Shown in pieces: positions 37,762 through 45,423 of a DNA stretch of 64,000 nt. This DNA comes from Leifsonia xyli (lineage in GTDB: Bacteria; Actinomycetota; Actinomycetes; Actinomycetales; Microbacteriaceae), in the NCBI GenBank assembly GCA_001647635.1, contig CP014761.1, forward strand, positions 2,728,001 through 2,792,000, given 5' to 3'. The notes under the pieces are model-generated. The model saw only the letters and a program-made list of their open reading frames with translations. It did no database searches and was not told the origin of the DNA. The position numbers were made by a program, and so were the translations under genes. Each line of letters opens with the position of its first letter. The first letter of the stretch is position 1.

Positions 37762-39264
37762 CTAGGCGCTGATGGTGTCGATGATGTTCTCGTACGCGGC
37801 GCGGTTGCGACGCCGGAGCACGACGGCCTGCACGATCCCGAAGACGGGGAAGGCGAGCATGGCCAGGAAGAAGGCGATCGAGAGCGGGCCGAGCACGGGC
37901 GTGCCCTTCGCGTCCACGTCGCCGATGAGGAGCGGGAAGTTGTCGACGATGATGAGGGTCACGCCGACGAGGCCGAAGAGTCCGATGATCGGCGCGATCA
38001 CCGTCCGCCACAGTCCGGCGCCGGTCTTCTTCCTGGCGAAGTAGACGATCACGGCGAGGCAGGTCAGGGCCATCAGGACGACGATGGCGAGCGTCGCAAT
38101 GCCGCTGAACCAGGTGAACACCTGCAACACGGGGTCCAGGCGGAACAGGGCGAACGCGGCGATCAGCACCGCAGCCGTGACCGTCTGGACGAGCGACGAC
38201 ACGTACGGCGAGGAGTGTCGGCCGTGCACCCGGCCGAGGCGCGCCGGGAAGACGGACGCGTTCGACATCGAGTGCTGGTAGCGGGTGACGACGTTGTGGA
38301 ACGAGAGGACGCACGCGAACAGGCTGGTGACCAGCAGCACGTTGACGATGACGCCGCCAACGGTCCCGAGGTAGTGCACCGCGGTGTTGACGATGAATCC
38401 GCCCGTGTCCTTCGCGACGACGTCCACGATGTTCGCCGGACCCCAGCCCATGACCAGCGCCCAGGACGTGAAGGTGTAGAACAGCCCGATCGCGATCACC
38501 GCGATGTAGGTCGCCCGCGGGATGGTCTTCTCCGGCTCCTTGGCCTCATCGCGGAAGATCGCCGTCGACTCGAAGCCGATGAAGCCGGCCAGAGCGAACA
38601 TGAGCCCGATGCCCGGCGAGCCGGAGAGCACCGTGGCCGGTTCGAACGGGGCCAGCGACAGGCCCGTGGCGCCGCCGGTGGCGATGATGACCAGCGACAG
38701 CACGATGACGATGCCGACCTCGGCGATCAGCAGGACGCCGAGCACCCGCGAGCTCAGCTCGATGTGGCGGTAGCCGAGCACCCCGACCAGCGCGATCATC
38801 GCGAGCGAGTACACGTACCAGGGGAGGTCGGGGCCGTGTAGGGCGACGACCGACGACTCGAGGGTGGCGCCGAGGTAGCCGTACACCGCGACCTGCACGG
38901 TCGTGTACGTCAGAAGGGCCAAGTAGGCGGCGGCGAGGCCGAGCGGGCGCCCCATCCCGTACCCGACGTAGGTGAAGAAGGCGCCGGGCCGCGGGATGAA
39001 CCGGCTCATGGCGCTGAGTCCGACCGAGAAGAACAGCAGGATGACCGCGCCGATCGCGAACATGCTCGGAACGCCTGCGCCGTTGCCGAGCAGCACAGCG
39101 ACGGGGAAGCCGCCGCCGATCACGGTGAGCGGGGCCGCCGCAGCGACCACCATGAACACGATCGAGCCGACGCCGAGCCGGCCGGAGAGCTGGCGCGCCG
39201 CGCCGGGCCCCCGGACCGCGGTGGGGGCGCCCAGCAGAGCCTGCGGCTCCTGTGCTGCCGTCAT
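37762..39264 (-). CDS. APC-family amino acid/amine permease
   Basis: A 500-residue transporter with about 12 membrane segments and the APC helix-1 motif (AAAAPLTVIGGGFPVAV). It lies 12 bases upstream of the amine oxidase gene in the same operon, so its likely cargo is a primary amine such as phenethylamine or tyramine. The ATG at 39264, preceded on the minus strand by AGGAG, gives the normal family length. Confidence 0.88.
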   Translation of the reverse strand: MTAAQEPQALLGAPTAVRGPGAARQLSGRLGVGSIVFMVVAAAAPLTVIGGGFPVAVLLGNGAGVPSMFAIGAVILLFFSVGLSAMSRFIPRPGAFFTYVGYGMGRPLGLAAAYLALLTYTTVQVAVYGYLGATLESSVVALHGPDLPWYVYSLAMIALVGVLGYRHIELSSRVLGVLLIAEVGIVIVLSLVIIATGGATGLSLAPFEPATVLSGSPGIGLMFALAGFIGFESTAIFRDEAKEPEKTIPRATYIAVIAIGLFYTFTSWALVMGWGPANIVDVVAKDTGGFIVNTAVHYLGTVGGVIVNVLLVTSLFACVLSFHNVVTRYQHSMSNASVFPARLGRVHGRHSSPYVSSLVQTVTAAVLIAAFALFRLDPVLQVFTWFSGIATLAIVVLMALTCLAVIVYFARKKTGAGLWRTVIAPIIGLFGLVGVTLIIVDNFPLLIGDVDAKGTPVLGPLSIAFFLAMLAFPVFGIVQAVVLRRRNRAAYENIIDTISA

Positions 39265-39354
39265 GGGAATCTCCTCCAGGAGTGGTGGGATGGGTGCGGC
39301 CAGTCTCGATGGCCGGTGTTGCACCCGGGTTCCGCTCCCGTGAAGAGTCCGCGC

Positions 39355-39388
39355 CCGCCAAATGAGACGCGTCTGTCGCATTCGGCGG
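39355..39388. promoter_or_regulatory. Large imperfect palindrome in the divergent permease promoter region
   Basis: Outer arms CCGCC/GGCGG and AATG/CATT enclose a perfect AGACGCGTCT core at 39365-39374. It lies between two divergent permease genes. The IclR protein encoded after the second permease is the natural candidate binder. Confidence 0.5.
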
Positions 39389-39459
39389 TCACCGGATCGT
39401 GACGACGGTGAAACGCGCTCGCAACACGCGCTGCATAGCCTCGCGGGCAGGAGCAGCAC

Positions 39460-40956
39460 GTGACCGCACTCAACAGGACGGCCCTCAGCCGAGCGATCTC
39501 CGACCCGCGGCCGGTCGATGGTCTCCCGTCGCGCTCGCCGATGGCCGGGCTGGACCGTCGCAGCCTCGGCTTCGTGGATGTGCTCGCCCAGTCGGTCGGC
39601 GCGGTCGCGCCGTCTGCTGCGGCCGCGACCTGCCCGGCCCTTGTCGCGGCCCGCGCCGGTTCGGGGACGCTCCTGGCGTTCCTGCTCGCCGGTGTGCTCA
39701 TGGCGCTCGTCGCCTACGCGATCAACCAGTTCACCCGCCGGATGGCGGCGACCGGCTCGCTGTACACCTTCGCCGCGCGGGGTCTCGGCGTCCGGGCGGG
39801 CTTCGCGACCGCTGCGGCGATGCTGGTCGGCTACGGCTTCGTCGCGATGTTCGCGCTGCTGGGTGCGGCCTACTACACGCTCACGCTGCTCCGGCGCACG
39901 GAGGCCGGCGTCGCCGGGTCCGAGCCGCTGGTCATCGTGCTGCTGCTGGTGTTCGGGGGCGTGTGCCTGCTCGTCCTCTGGCGCGGCATCCGCATCTCCG
40001 CGCGCGTGACCCTCGTCATCGAACTCGCCTCGATCGCGGCCATCCTGGTCCTCATCGGCGTGCTCCTGGCCACGGTGCCACCCACCGCGTTCTCGGCCGT
40101 CGCCGTGCCCCGGGGGGTGAGCGGACCGGAGCTGGCCGCGGGCACGACGGTCGCCATCACCGCCTTCGTCGGCTTCGAAAGCGCGGCGACGCTCGGGGTG
40201 GAGGCGCGCCGGCCCTTCGCCACCGTGCCGCGGACCATCCGCTGGACCGTGATCGCCGCCGGAGGTCTCTACCTCCTGTCGGCCTACACGCAGCTCGCGG
40301 GGTTCGACGCGTTCGGCGGCTCGCTGGCGAGCAGTTCGAGCCCGGTGAACGACCTGGCCTCCCGTGCCGGGGTCGGCTGGATCGGCCTGCTGCTCGATGC
40401 GGCCCTTACGTGCTCGTTCATCGCATGCGCCCTGGCGTCGACGACCGCGCTCGGCCGCGTGCTGTTCTCGCTCGGGCGGGAGGGGATCGCGCCGCAGGCG
40501 CTCGGGCGCACCCACCGCCGGTTCCGCACGCCGCACATCGCGCTCGCGTGGGGCGTCGCGGTCGAGGTCGCCGTCCCGGCAGCCCTGGTCCTGTTCGGGA
40601 TGGACCCCTGGCAGGCGATGGGGATCGTCGTCGTCTGCGCCGCCGCGGGGTACATGACCGCTTACGCGCTCGTCTGCGCGGCGACGCCGTTCTTCCTGCG
40701 GCGCATCGGCGAGTTCACCGTGGGACCGGCCGTGGCGGCGGGCGTGGCGGCGACCGGTCTGGTGGCTGCGCTCGGGCTCGACATCTGGCTGGAGGTGTCC
40801 GGACCGCGCTGGCTCGCGGTCTTCATCCTCGCGGTGGCCGCCGTCGGGGCCCTCCTCGCGTATGCGGTCTGCCGGCGCACGCGCACCCAGGCGCTGGCGC
40901 GGATCGGGCTCTACGACGAACCCACGCCGAAGGATGTGCTCGGTGGCGCGCCATGA
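39460..40956 (+). CDS. APC-family permease, second type
   Basis: A 498-residue transporter with about 12 membrane helices (LAQSVGAVAPSAAAAT at helix 1 and AITAFVGFESAATLG at helix 6). The GTG start follows GGGCAGGAG. It is divergent from the amine permease and overlaps an IclR regulator by ATGA. It differs clearly from the first permease, so it is not a recent duplicate. It may carry a related amine or an organic cation. Confidence 0.86.
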   Translation: MTALNRTALSRAISDPRPVDGLPSRSPMAGLDRRSLGFVDVLAQSVGAVAPSAAAATCPALVAARAGSGTLLAFLLAGVLMALVAYAINQFTRRMAATGSLYTFAARGLGVRAGFATAAAMLVGYGFVAMFALLGAAYYTLTLLRRTEAGVAGSEPLVIVLLLVFGGVCLLVLWRGIRISARVTLVIELASIAAILVLIGVLLATVPPTAFSAVAVPRGVSGPELAAGTTVAITAFVGFESAATLGVEARRPFATVPRTIRWTVIAAGGLYLLSAYTQLAGFDAFGGSLASSSSPVNDLASRAGVGWIGLLLDAALTCSFIACALASTTALGRVLFSLGREGIAPQALGRTHRRFRTPHIALAWGVAVEVAVPAALVLFGMDPWQAMGIVVVCAAAGYMTAYALVCAATPFFLRRIGEFTVGPAVAAGVAATGLVAALGLDIWLEVSGPRWLAVFILAVAAVGALLAYAVCRRTRTQALARIGLYDEPTPKDVLGGAP

Positions 40957-41624
40957 CGGCGGTGAGCGAGCTCAGCGGTCGGCAGCCGGGTGCGATCCAC
41001 AGCGCGCTCGCGGTCCTGGAAGCCGTCGCCCACGCCGGCCCGGGAGTCACCGCTCAGCAGCTCTCGGATCGGTTGGGCCTTCCCCGCGCCACGACCTACC
41101 GGCTGATCAACCTGCTCGTGCAGGACGAGTATCTGGTCCGGATGCCCGACCTGCGCGGCTTCGCCCTCGGGCGCAAGGTCGCCGAGCTCGCCGACGTCGC
41201 CCATGCGCAGGATGCCGCCCTGTCCGTGCGGGAGACGCTGGCGGACCTGCGCGGCCGCATCCGCGGGGGCGTCCACCTCGCGGTGTTCCGCAACGGACAC
41301 GTCGTGCCGGTCGACGTGGACCCCGACTTCCCGCTCTCCGACCCGCGGCGCATCACGACCGACCTGTCCGTGTCGGCTCTCGGGAGGCTCCTCCTGGCGG
41401 AGCGGGCCGCGCGCACCATCCCGTCGCCGACCCGCTACACCACGCAGGAGGGGGAGCTCACGCCCGGCTTCGGCTGCCTGGCCATCCCGGTGCGCGGAAA
41501 GGACGACCGGCTCGTCGGCGGCCTCGCGCTCGCCATGCCCGCTGCGCGCCTGGCGGACAGGGACGGTCTGCTCGCCCTCGTCGCGGACTCGGCGGCGCGC
41601 ATCGGCCCCCTGATCGACGACTGA
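40953..41624 (+). CDS. IclR-family transcriptional regulator
   Basis: A 223-residue regulator with an N-terminal winged helix (VTAQQLSDRLGLPRATTYRL) and a C-terminal effector domain that is shorter than usual for IclR (family ~250). It is coupled to the upstream permease and probably controls both divergent permease operons through the palindrome at 39355-39388. The effector could be the imported amine or its acid product. Confidence 0.85.
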   Translation: MTAVSELSGRQPGAIHSALAVLEAVAHAGPGVTAQQLSDRLGLPRATTYRLINLLVQDEYLVRMPDLRGFALGRKVAELADVAHAQDAALSVRETLADLRGRIRGGVHLAVFRNGHVVPVDVDPDFPLSDPRRITTDLSVSALGRLLLAERAARTIPSPTRYTTQEGELTPGFGCLAIPVRGKDDRLVGGLALAMPAARLADRDGLLALVADSAARIGPLIDD

Positions 41625-41651
41625 CGTGGGGCCGCCGGGCTGGCCGGTGTA

Positions 41652-42821
41652 CTACCCGGCCTCGACCGCGTCCGGCCCCGGGTCATCGGCCGGGAGCGTG
41701 CCGTGGGCCACCCGGACCATCGCGGAGATCATGGCGTTCGCGACGGCGATCAGCGGAACGGCGAACAGGGCGCCCGGGACACCGGCGATGCCGGTCCCCG
41801 CAGCGACGCCGACCACCACGGCGAGCGGATGCACCTTGACCGCGCCGCCGACGAGCAGCGGCTGCATCACGTGCGCCTCGAGGAGATGCACCAGGAGCAC
41901 GCCCGCGAGCATGATGATCGCCTGCACCGGACCGGCGAATACCAGGGCGATGGCCACCGCGATGATGCCGGACACGATCGCGCCGATCACGGGGATGAAG
42001 GAGAACAGCAGCACGATCACGCCGATCGGGATGGCCAGGGGGAGCCCGAGGAAGAAGGCGACCAGGCCGATCCCGACGCCGTTCACGACCGCGACCAGAA
42101 TCTGGACGCGCACGAAGCTCGTCAGCGTGCGCCAGCCGGCGTCCCCGCCGGCGTCGAGGGCCGGGCGGCCGCCGCGGGGAAAGAGGCGGGTGATCCACTG
42201 CCAGATCCCGCGTCCGTCGATGAGCAGGAAGATGGTCGCGAACAACGCGATCAGCGCGCCGGCCAGGATGTGCCCGGCCGTCGATCCGACGCGCAGCGCT
42301 CCGCCGAGCAGCACACCGCCGTCCTTCTGCACGAGGGAGCCCGCGTTCTTGATGTACCCGGCGAACTCGGCGTCGGAAACGTTCCACGGCGGCTGGCGGA
42401 GCGCCTCCCGGGCGCGGTCGTAGGCGGCCGCCGACTGCTTCTCGAGATGCGGGAGGCCGGCCCGGACCTGCCAGACGACGAGGCCGATCAGCGCCGCGAC
42501 GACGGCGAGGAAGGCCACCAGGCTGAGCGTGATGGCGAGCCACTTGGGCCAGCCGTGCCGCCGGAGCGAGGCCACCGTCGGCTGGAGGAGCGCCGTGACC
42601 AGCAGCGCGACCAGGAGCGCGATGACGATCTCGTGGAACTGCACGACGAGCAGGATCACGACCCACGCCAGCCCGACGATCGTGAGCAGCCGCCACGACC
42701 ACTCGGACGCCGTACGCACCCCCGACGGGACGGAGCTTCGCGGCTCGGAGCGGTGCGCCCCCGCCTGCCGGATCGGCTCCACTGCTCCTGTCGACGGCCG
42801 GACACGCGAAAACCGATTCAT
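41652..42821 (-). CDS. AI-2E family transporter
   Basis: A 389-residue membrane protein with about eight helices. The PF01594 pattern is seen at the C-terminus (FSFIPVIGAIVSGIIAVAIA and LEAHVMQPLLVGGAVKVHPL). Members include the putative AI-2 exporter TqsA and sodium/proton antiporters, so the cargo is uncertain. It stands alone, convergent with the IclR gene. Confidence 0.87.
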   Translation of the reverse strand: MNRFSRVRPSTGAVEPIRQAGAHRSEPRSSVPSGVRTASEWSWRLLTIVGLAWVVILLVVQFHEIVIALLVALLVTALLQPTVASLRRHGWPKWLAITLSLVAFLAVVAALIGLVVWQVRAGLPHLEKQSAAAYDRAREALRQPPWNVSDAEFAGYIKNAGSLVQKDGGVLLGGALRVGSTAGHILAGALIALFATIFLLIDGRGIWQWITRLFPRGGRPALDAGGDAGWRTLTSFVRVQILVAVVNGVGIGLVAFFLGLPLAIPIGVIVLLFSFIPVIGAIVSGIIAVAIALVFAGPVQAIIMLAGVLLVHLLEAHVMQPLLVGGAVKVHPLAVVVGVAAGTGIAGVPGALFAVPLIAVANAMISAMVRVAHGTLPADDPGPDAVEAG

Positions 42822-42912
42822 GGCGACTCCTTAGGGAAGTCGCCCGAGCATACGCTCGCCGCGGCCCGTCGAACGTGACGCGACGGGCACCGGCTGAGGT
42901 CGCCGTGAACCA

Positions 42913-42942
42913 CGAGGGGCGCGGATCGCTCCGCGCCCCTCG
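42913..42942 (-). terminator. Strong GC hairpin, terminator of the MFS gene
   Basis: Perfect 13-base arms CGAGGGGCGCGGA and TCCGCGCCCCTCG are separated by four bases. They lie just after the stop of the minus-strand MFS gene. Confidence 0.75.
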
Positions 42943-42948
42943 CCGCCC

Positions 42949-44481
42949 TCAGTGAGCCACCACCGGCTCCGGCGCGTCCGTCGGCTCGCCGGACGCCTCG
43001 CCGCGGTCGATGGACGCAGGTGCGGCCGAGCGACGGCGGTACAGGAAGGCGGTGAGCACCGCGCCGAAGGCGAAGAAGCCCGCGCCCCACCAGTACGCCG
43101 TGGCGTAGCTGTGCACCGCCGCCTCGGCGACGACGGACGGGGTCGGGGGCAGGTGGGCGGCGAGGTAGTCGGTGGCGGCGGTCGCGGCGAGTGTGTTCAG
43201 GAGCGCCGTGCCGATCGAGCCTCCGACCTGCTGGCTCGTGTTGACCATCGCCGACGCGACGCCGGCGTAGCGGCGGTCCACCCCGAGCGTCGCTGTCTGG
43301 ATGGCCGCGGGCATCGTGGAGCCCATCCCGAATCCCAGGATCATGAGCGGCGGCAGGAGGTCGGCGGCGTAGTTCGCCGTCACGCCCAGGTGCGTCAGGT
43401 AGACCATGCCGGATGCGGCGATCGTCATGCCGATCGGGACCATGACCTTCGGGCCGAAGCGCGGGACGAAGATGTTCGTCGACAGCTGCGCCGCGAGCAC
43501 CAGCATCACGATCATCGGGAGGAAGCCGAGGCCGGTCTGGATGGGGGTGAAGCGCAGGGTGGCCTGGAGGTAATACGTGACGAAGAGGAAGATCCCGAAC
43601 ATCCCGGCGCCGGCGATGAGGATGGCACTGTACGACGCGCCGCGGTTGCGGTCCAGGACGATGGGCAGCGGCAGGAGGGGGTGCGCGGCCCGGCGCTGCC
43701 ACAGCACGAAGGCGATCAGCAGCACCCCGGAGGCGGCGAGGAACGCCCAGGAGAGCGGCGAGTCCCAGCCGTCGGACTCGGCGTTCGAGAAGCCGTAGAC
43801 GAGGGAGAACAGGGCGGCGGAGACGAGCAGCGTCCCGGGGACGTCCAGCTTCGGCCGGGGTCCGCTGCGCGGGACCGTGGTGACGAAGAGGGCCGCGCCG
43901 ACGATCGCGACGATGGCGATGACCACGTTGATGTAGAGGTTCCAGCGCCAGTCGAGCTGCTCGGTGAGCACGCCGCCGAGGAGGAGGCCGACGGCGCCGC
44001 CCGCACCCGCGATGGCTCCGAAGATGCCGAACGCGCGGGCGCGCTCCTTCGGCACGGTGAAGGTGGTGGTCAGCACGGCGAGGGCGGTCGGGGCCAGCAG
44101 CGCGCCGAACGCGCCCTGGAGGGCGCGCGCTCCCACGAGCATCCCGAACGTTCCGGCGGCGCCGCCGAGCGCCGACGCGCCCGCGAAGCCGATGAGGCCG
44201 ATGATGAACGCCCGCTTGCGGCCGATGAGATCGGAGAGGCGGCCGCCGAACAGAAGGAGGCTGCCGAAGGCGAGGGAGTAGGCGGTCACGACCCACTGCC
44301 GGTCGGCGTTCGAGAAGCCGAGGTCGGCCTGCGCGGAGGGCAAGGCGATGTTGGCGACGGTCGAGTCGAGCACGACCATCAGCTGGGCCAAGGCGACCGT
44401 GACGAGCGTCCACCAGCGCCGGGTGGAGGGCGCGGGCGCGTCGGGTGCGGCCGTCGGTGAGGAGGGGGAAGTCTGCGACAT
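42949..44481 (-). CDS. MFS drug-efflux transporter, DHA2/EmrB type (14 helices)
   Basis: A 510-residue transporter with the DHA2 motif LDSTVANIALPSAQ in helix 1 and LIGRKRAFIIG after helix 2. It is followed by about 14 membrane segments. It probably exports hydrophobic drugs using the proton gradient. It is divergent from a TetR gene, the usual repressor arrangement. ATG 44481 (MSQTSP) is chosen; in-frame ATGs at 44493 and 44508 are possible. Confidence 0.88.
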   Translation of the reverse strand: MSQTSPSSPTAAPDAPAPSTRRWWTLVTVALAQLMVVLDSTVANIALPSAQADLGFSNADRQWVVTAYSLAFGSLLLFGGRLSDLIGRKRAFIIGLIGFAGASALGGAAGTFGMLVGARALQGAFGALLAPTALAVLTTTFTVPKERARAFGIFGAIAGAGGAVGLLLGGVLTEQLDWRWNLYINVVIAIVAIVGAALFVTTVPRSGPRPKLDVPGTLLVSAALFSLVYGFSNAESDGWDSPLSWAFLAASGVLLIAFVLWQRRAAHPLLPLPIVLDRNRGASYSAILIAGAGMFGIFLFVTYYLQATLRFTPIQTGLGFLPMIVMLVLAAQLSTNIFVPRFGPKVMVPIGMTIAASGMVYLTHLGVTANYAADLLPPLMILGFGMGSTMPAAIQTATLGVDRRYAGVASAMVNTSQQVGGSIGTALLNTLAATAATDYLAAHLPPTPSVVAEAAVHSYATAYWWGAGFFAFGAVLTAFLYRRRSAAPASIDRGEASGEPTDAPEPVVAH

Positions 44482-44497
44482 GGGGGTCAGCATATAC

Positions 44498-44513
44498 GAA
44501 ACTGGCAAGTTCC
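44498..44513. promoter_or_regulatory. Candidate TetR operator
   Basis: An imperfect 16-base inverted repeat (GAAACTGGCAAGTTCC) lies between the divergent MFS and TetR genes, in the only AT-rich patch of the region. It is positioned to overlap the MFS promoter or start region. Confidence 0.5.
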
Positions 44514-44552
44514 GGATCTCTTTTGTTCAGAAATTCATCTAGACTTTATTCC

Positions 44553-45182
44553 GTGACGGACACTTCAGCCCCGGCGACGAAGCTCGGGCGCAAGCGGGAC
44601 CACACCCGCGACCCCGAGATCCTCGACGCCGCCCTCGATGTGCTGGCCGAGGTCGGCTACGACCGCATGACCATGGATATGGTCGCCGCACGCGCAAAAG
44701 CCGGGAAGGCGACGGTCTACCGCCGCTGGCCGTCGAAGGCCGATCTGGTCGTCGAGGCGGTCGCGTGCATGAAGAAGTCGGACCTCGACCCGTCCGACCT
44801 TCCCGACACCGGAACCCTCCGCGGCGACCTCATTGCCATCATGAAGCCGCACAACGTCGTCGACGCCGAGAAGAAGCTGCGGGTCATGGCCGGCCTCGTC
44901 TCGATGCTCGCCGAGAATCCGGAGTTCGGCGACGCCGTCAACGCAGCCATCGTCGAGCCGCGCGCCGCGATCAACCGCAAGCTTTTGCAGCGGGCTGCCG
45001 ACCGCGGCGAGATCCGGCCCGACGCCGACATCGAGCAGCTGGCGCTGCTCGGCCCGTCCATGGCGTCGTACCGGGTGCTGGTGCTGCGCAAACCTGTCGA
45101 CCGGGCGTTCCTGCTCAGCGTGCTCGACGACATCCTGCTGCCTGCGGCGGGGGTGCGGGAGCAGACGGCGGCAGGTCAGTAG
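44553..45182 (+). CDS. TetR-family repressor
   Basis: A 209-residue regulator. The HTH is TMDMVAARAKAGKATVYRRW, and the C-terminal ligand domain contains MAGLVSMLAENPEFGDAV. The GTG at 44553 gives the usual short N-terminal arm (TDTSAPATKLGRKRD). It is divergent from the MFS exporter gene and likely represses it until the drug ligand binds. Confidence 0.87.
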   Translation: MTDTSAPATKLGRKRDHTRDPEILDAALDVLAEVGYDRMTMDMVAARAKAGKATVYRRWPSKADLVVEAVACMKKSDLDPSDLPDTGTLRGDLIAIMKPHNVVDAEKKLRVMAGLVSMLAENPEFGDAVNAAIVEPRAAINRKLLQRAADRGEIRPDADIEQLALLGPSMASYRVLVLRKPVDRAFLLSVLDDILLPAAGVREQTAAGQ

Positions 45183-45192
45183 CCTGACCCAC

Positions 45193-45423
45193 ATGAGCAT
45201 GGAGCCGGAGCCGGTACTGGACCTCACCACGCTGACCCCGAAGCGCGCCTACGTGCTGCGCTCGCCGACGGGGGAGGAGCTGCTCGCGGTCTTCGGCGGT
45301 CCCGCGGAGGACTCCGACGGCGCGACGTTCTTCGCCCACGCACCGGGGTTCGACGGCGAGGTGACCGTGCTCCCCGCGGACGGCTGGAACGTGCTGCGGG
45401 AGCATCCGGCGGCCGACGAGTGA
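45193..45423 (+). CDS. Small hypothetical protein upstream of the GH63-like gene
   Basis: A 76-residue acidic, soluble protein (PKRAYVLRSPTGEELLAVFG...), mostly beta by appearance. No family is recognised. The TGA overlaps the next start (GTGA), so it is probably co-translated with the glucosidase-like protein. Confidence 0.6.
   Translation: MSMEPEPVLDLTTLTPKRAYVLRSPTGEELLAVFGGPAEDSDGATFFAHAPGFDGEVTVLPADGWNVLREHPAADE

Noticed and set aside
35701..38841. A 1,046-codon open frame on the plus strand opposite the amine oxidase and permease genes
   Set aside because: It is a shadow of high-GC coding on the other strand. The translation is Arg/Gly/Asp-rich low complexity and the opposite frames have clear families.
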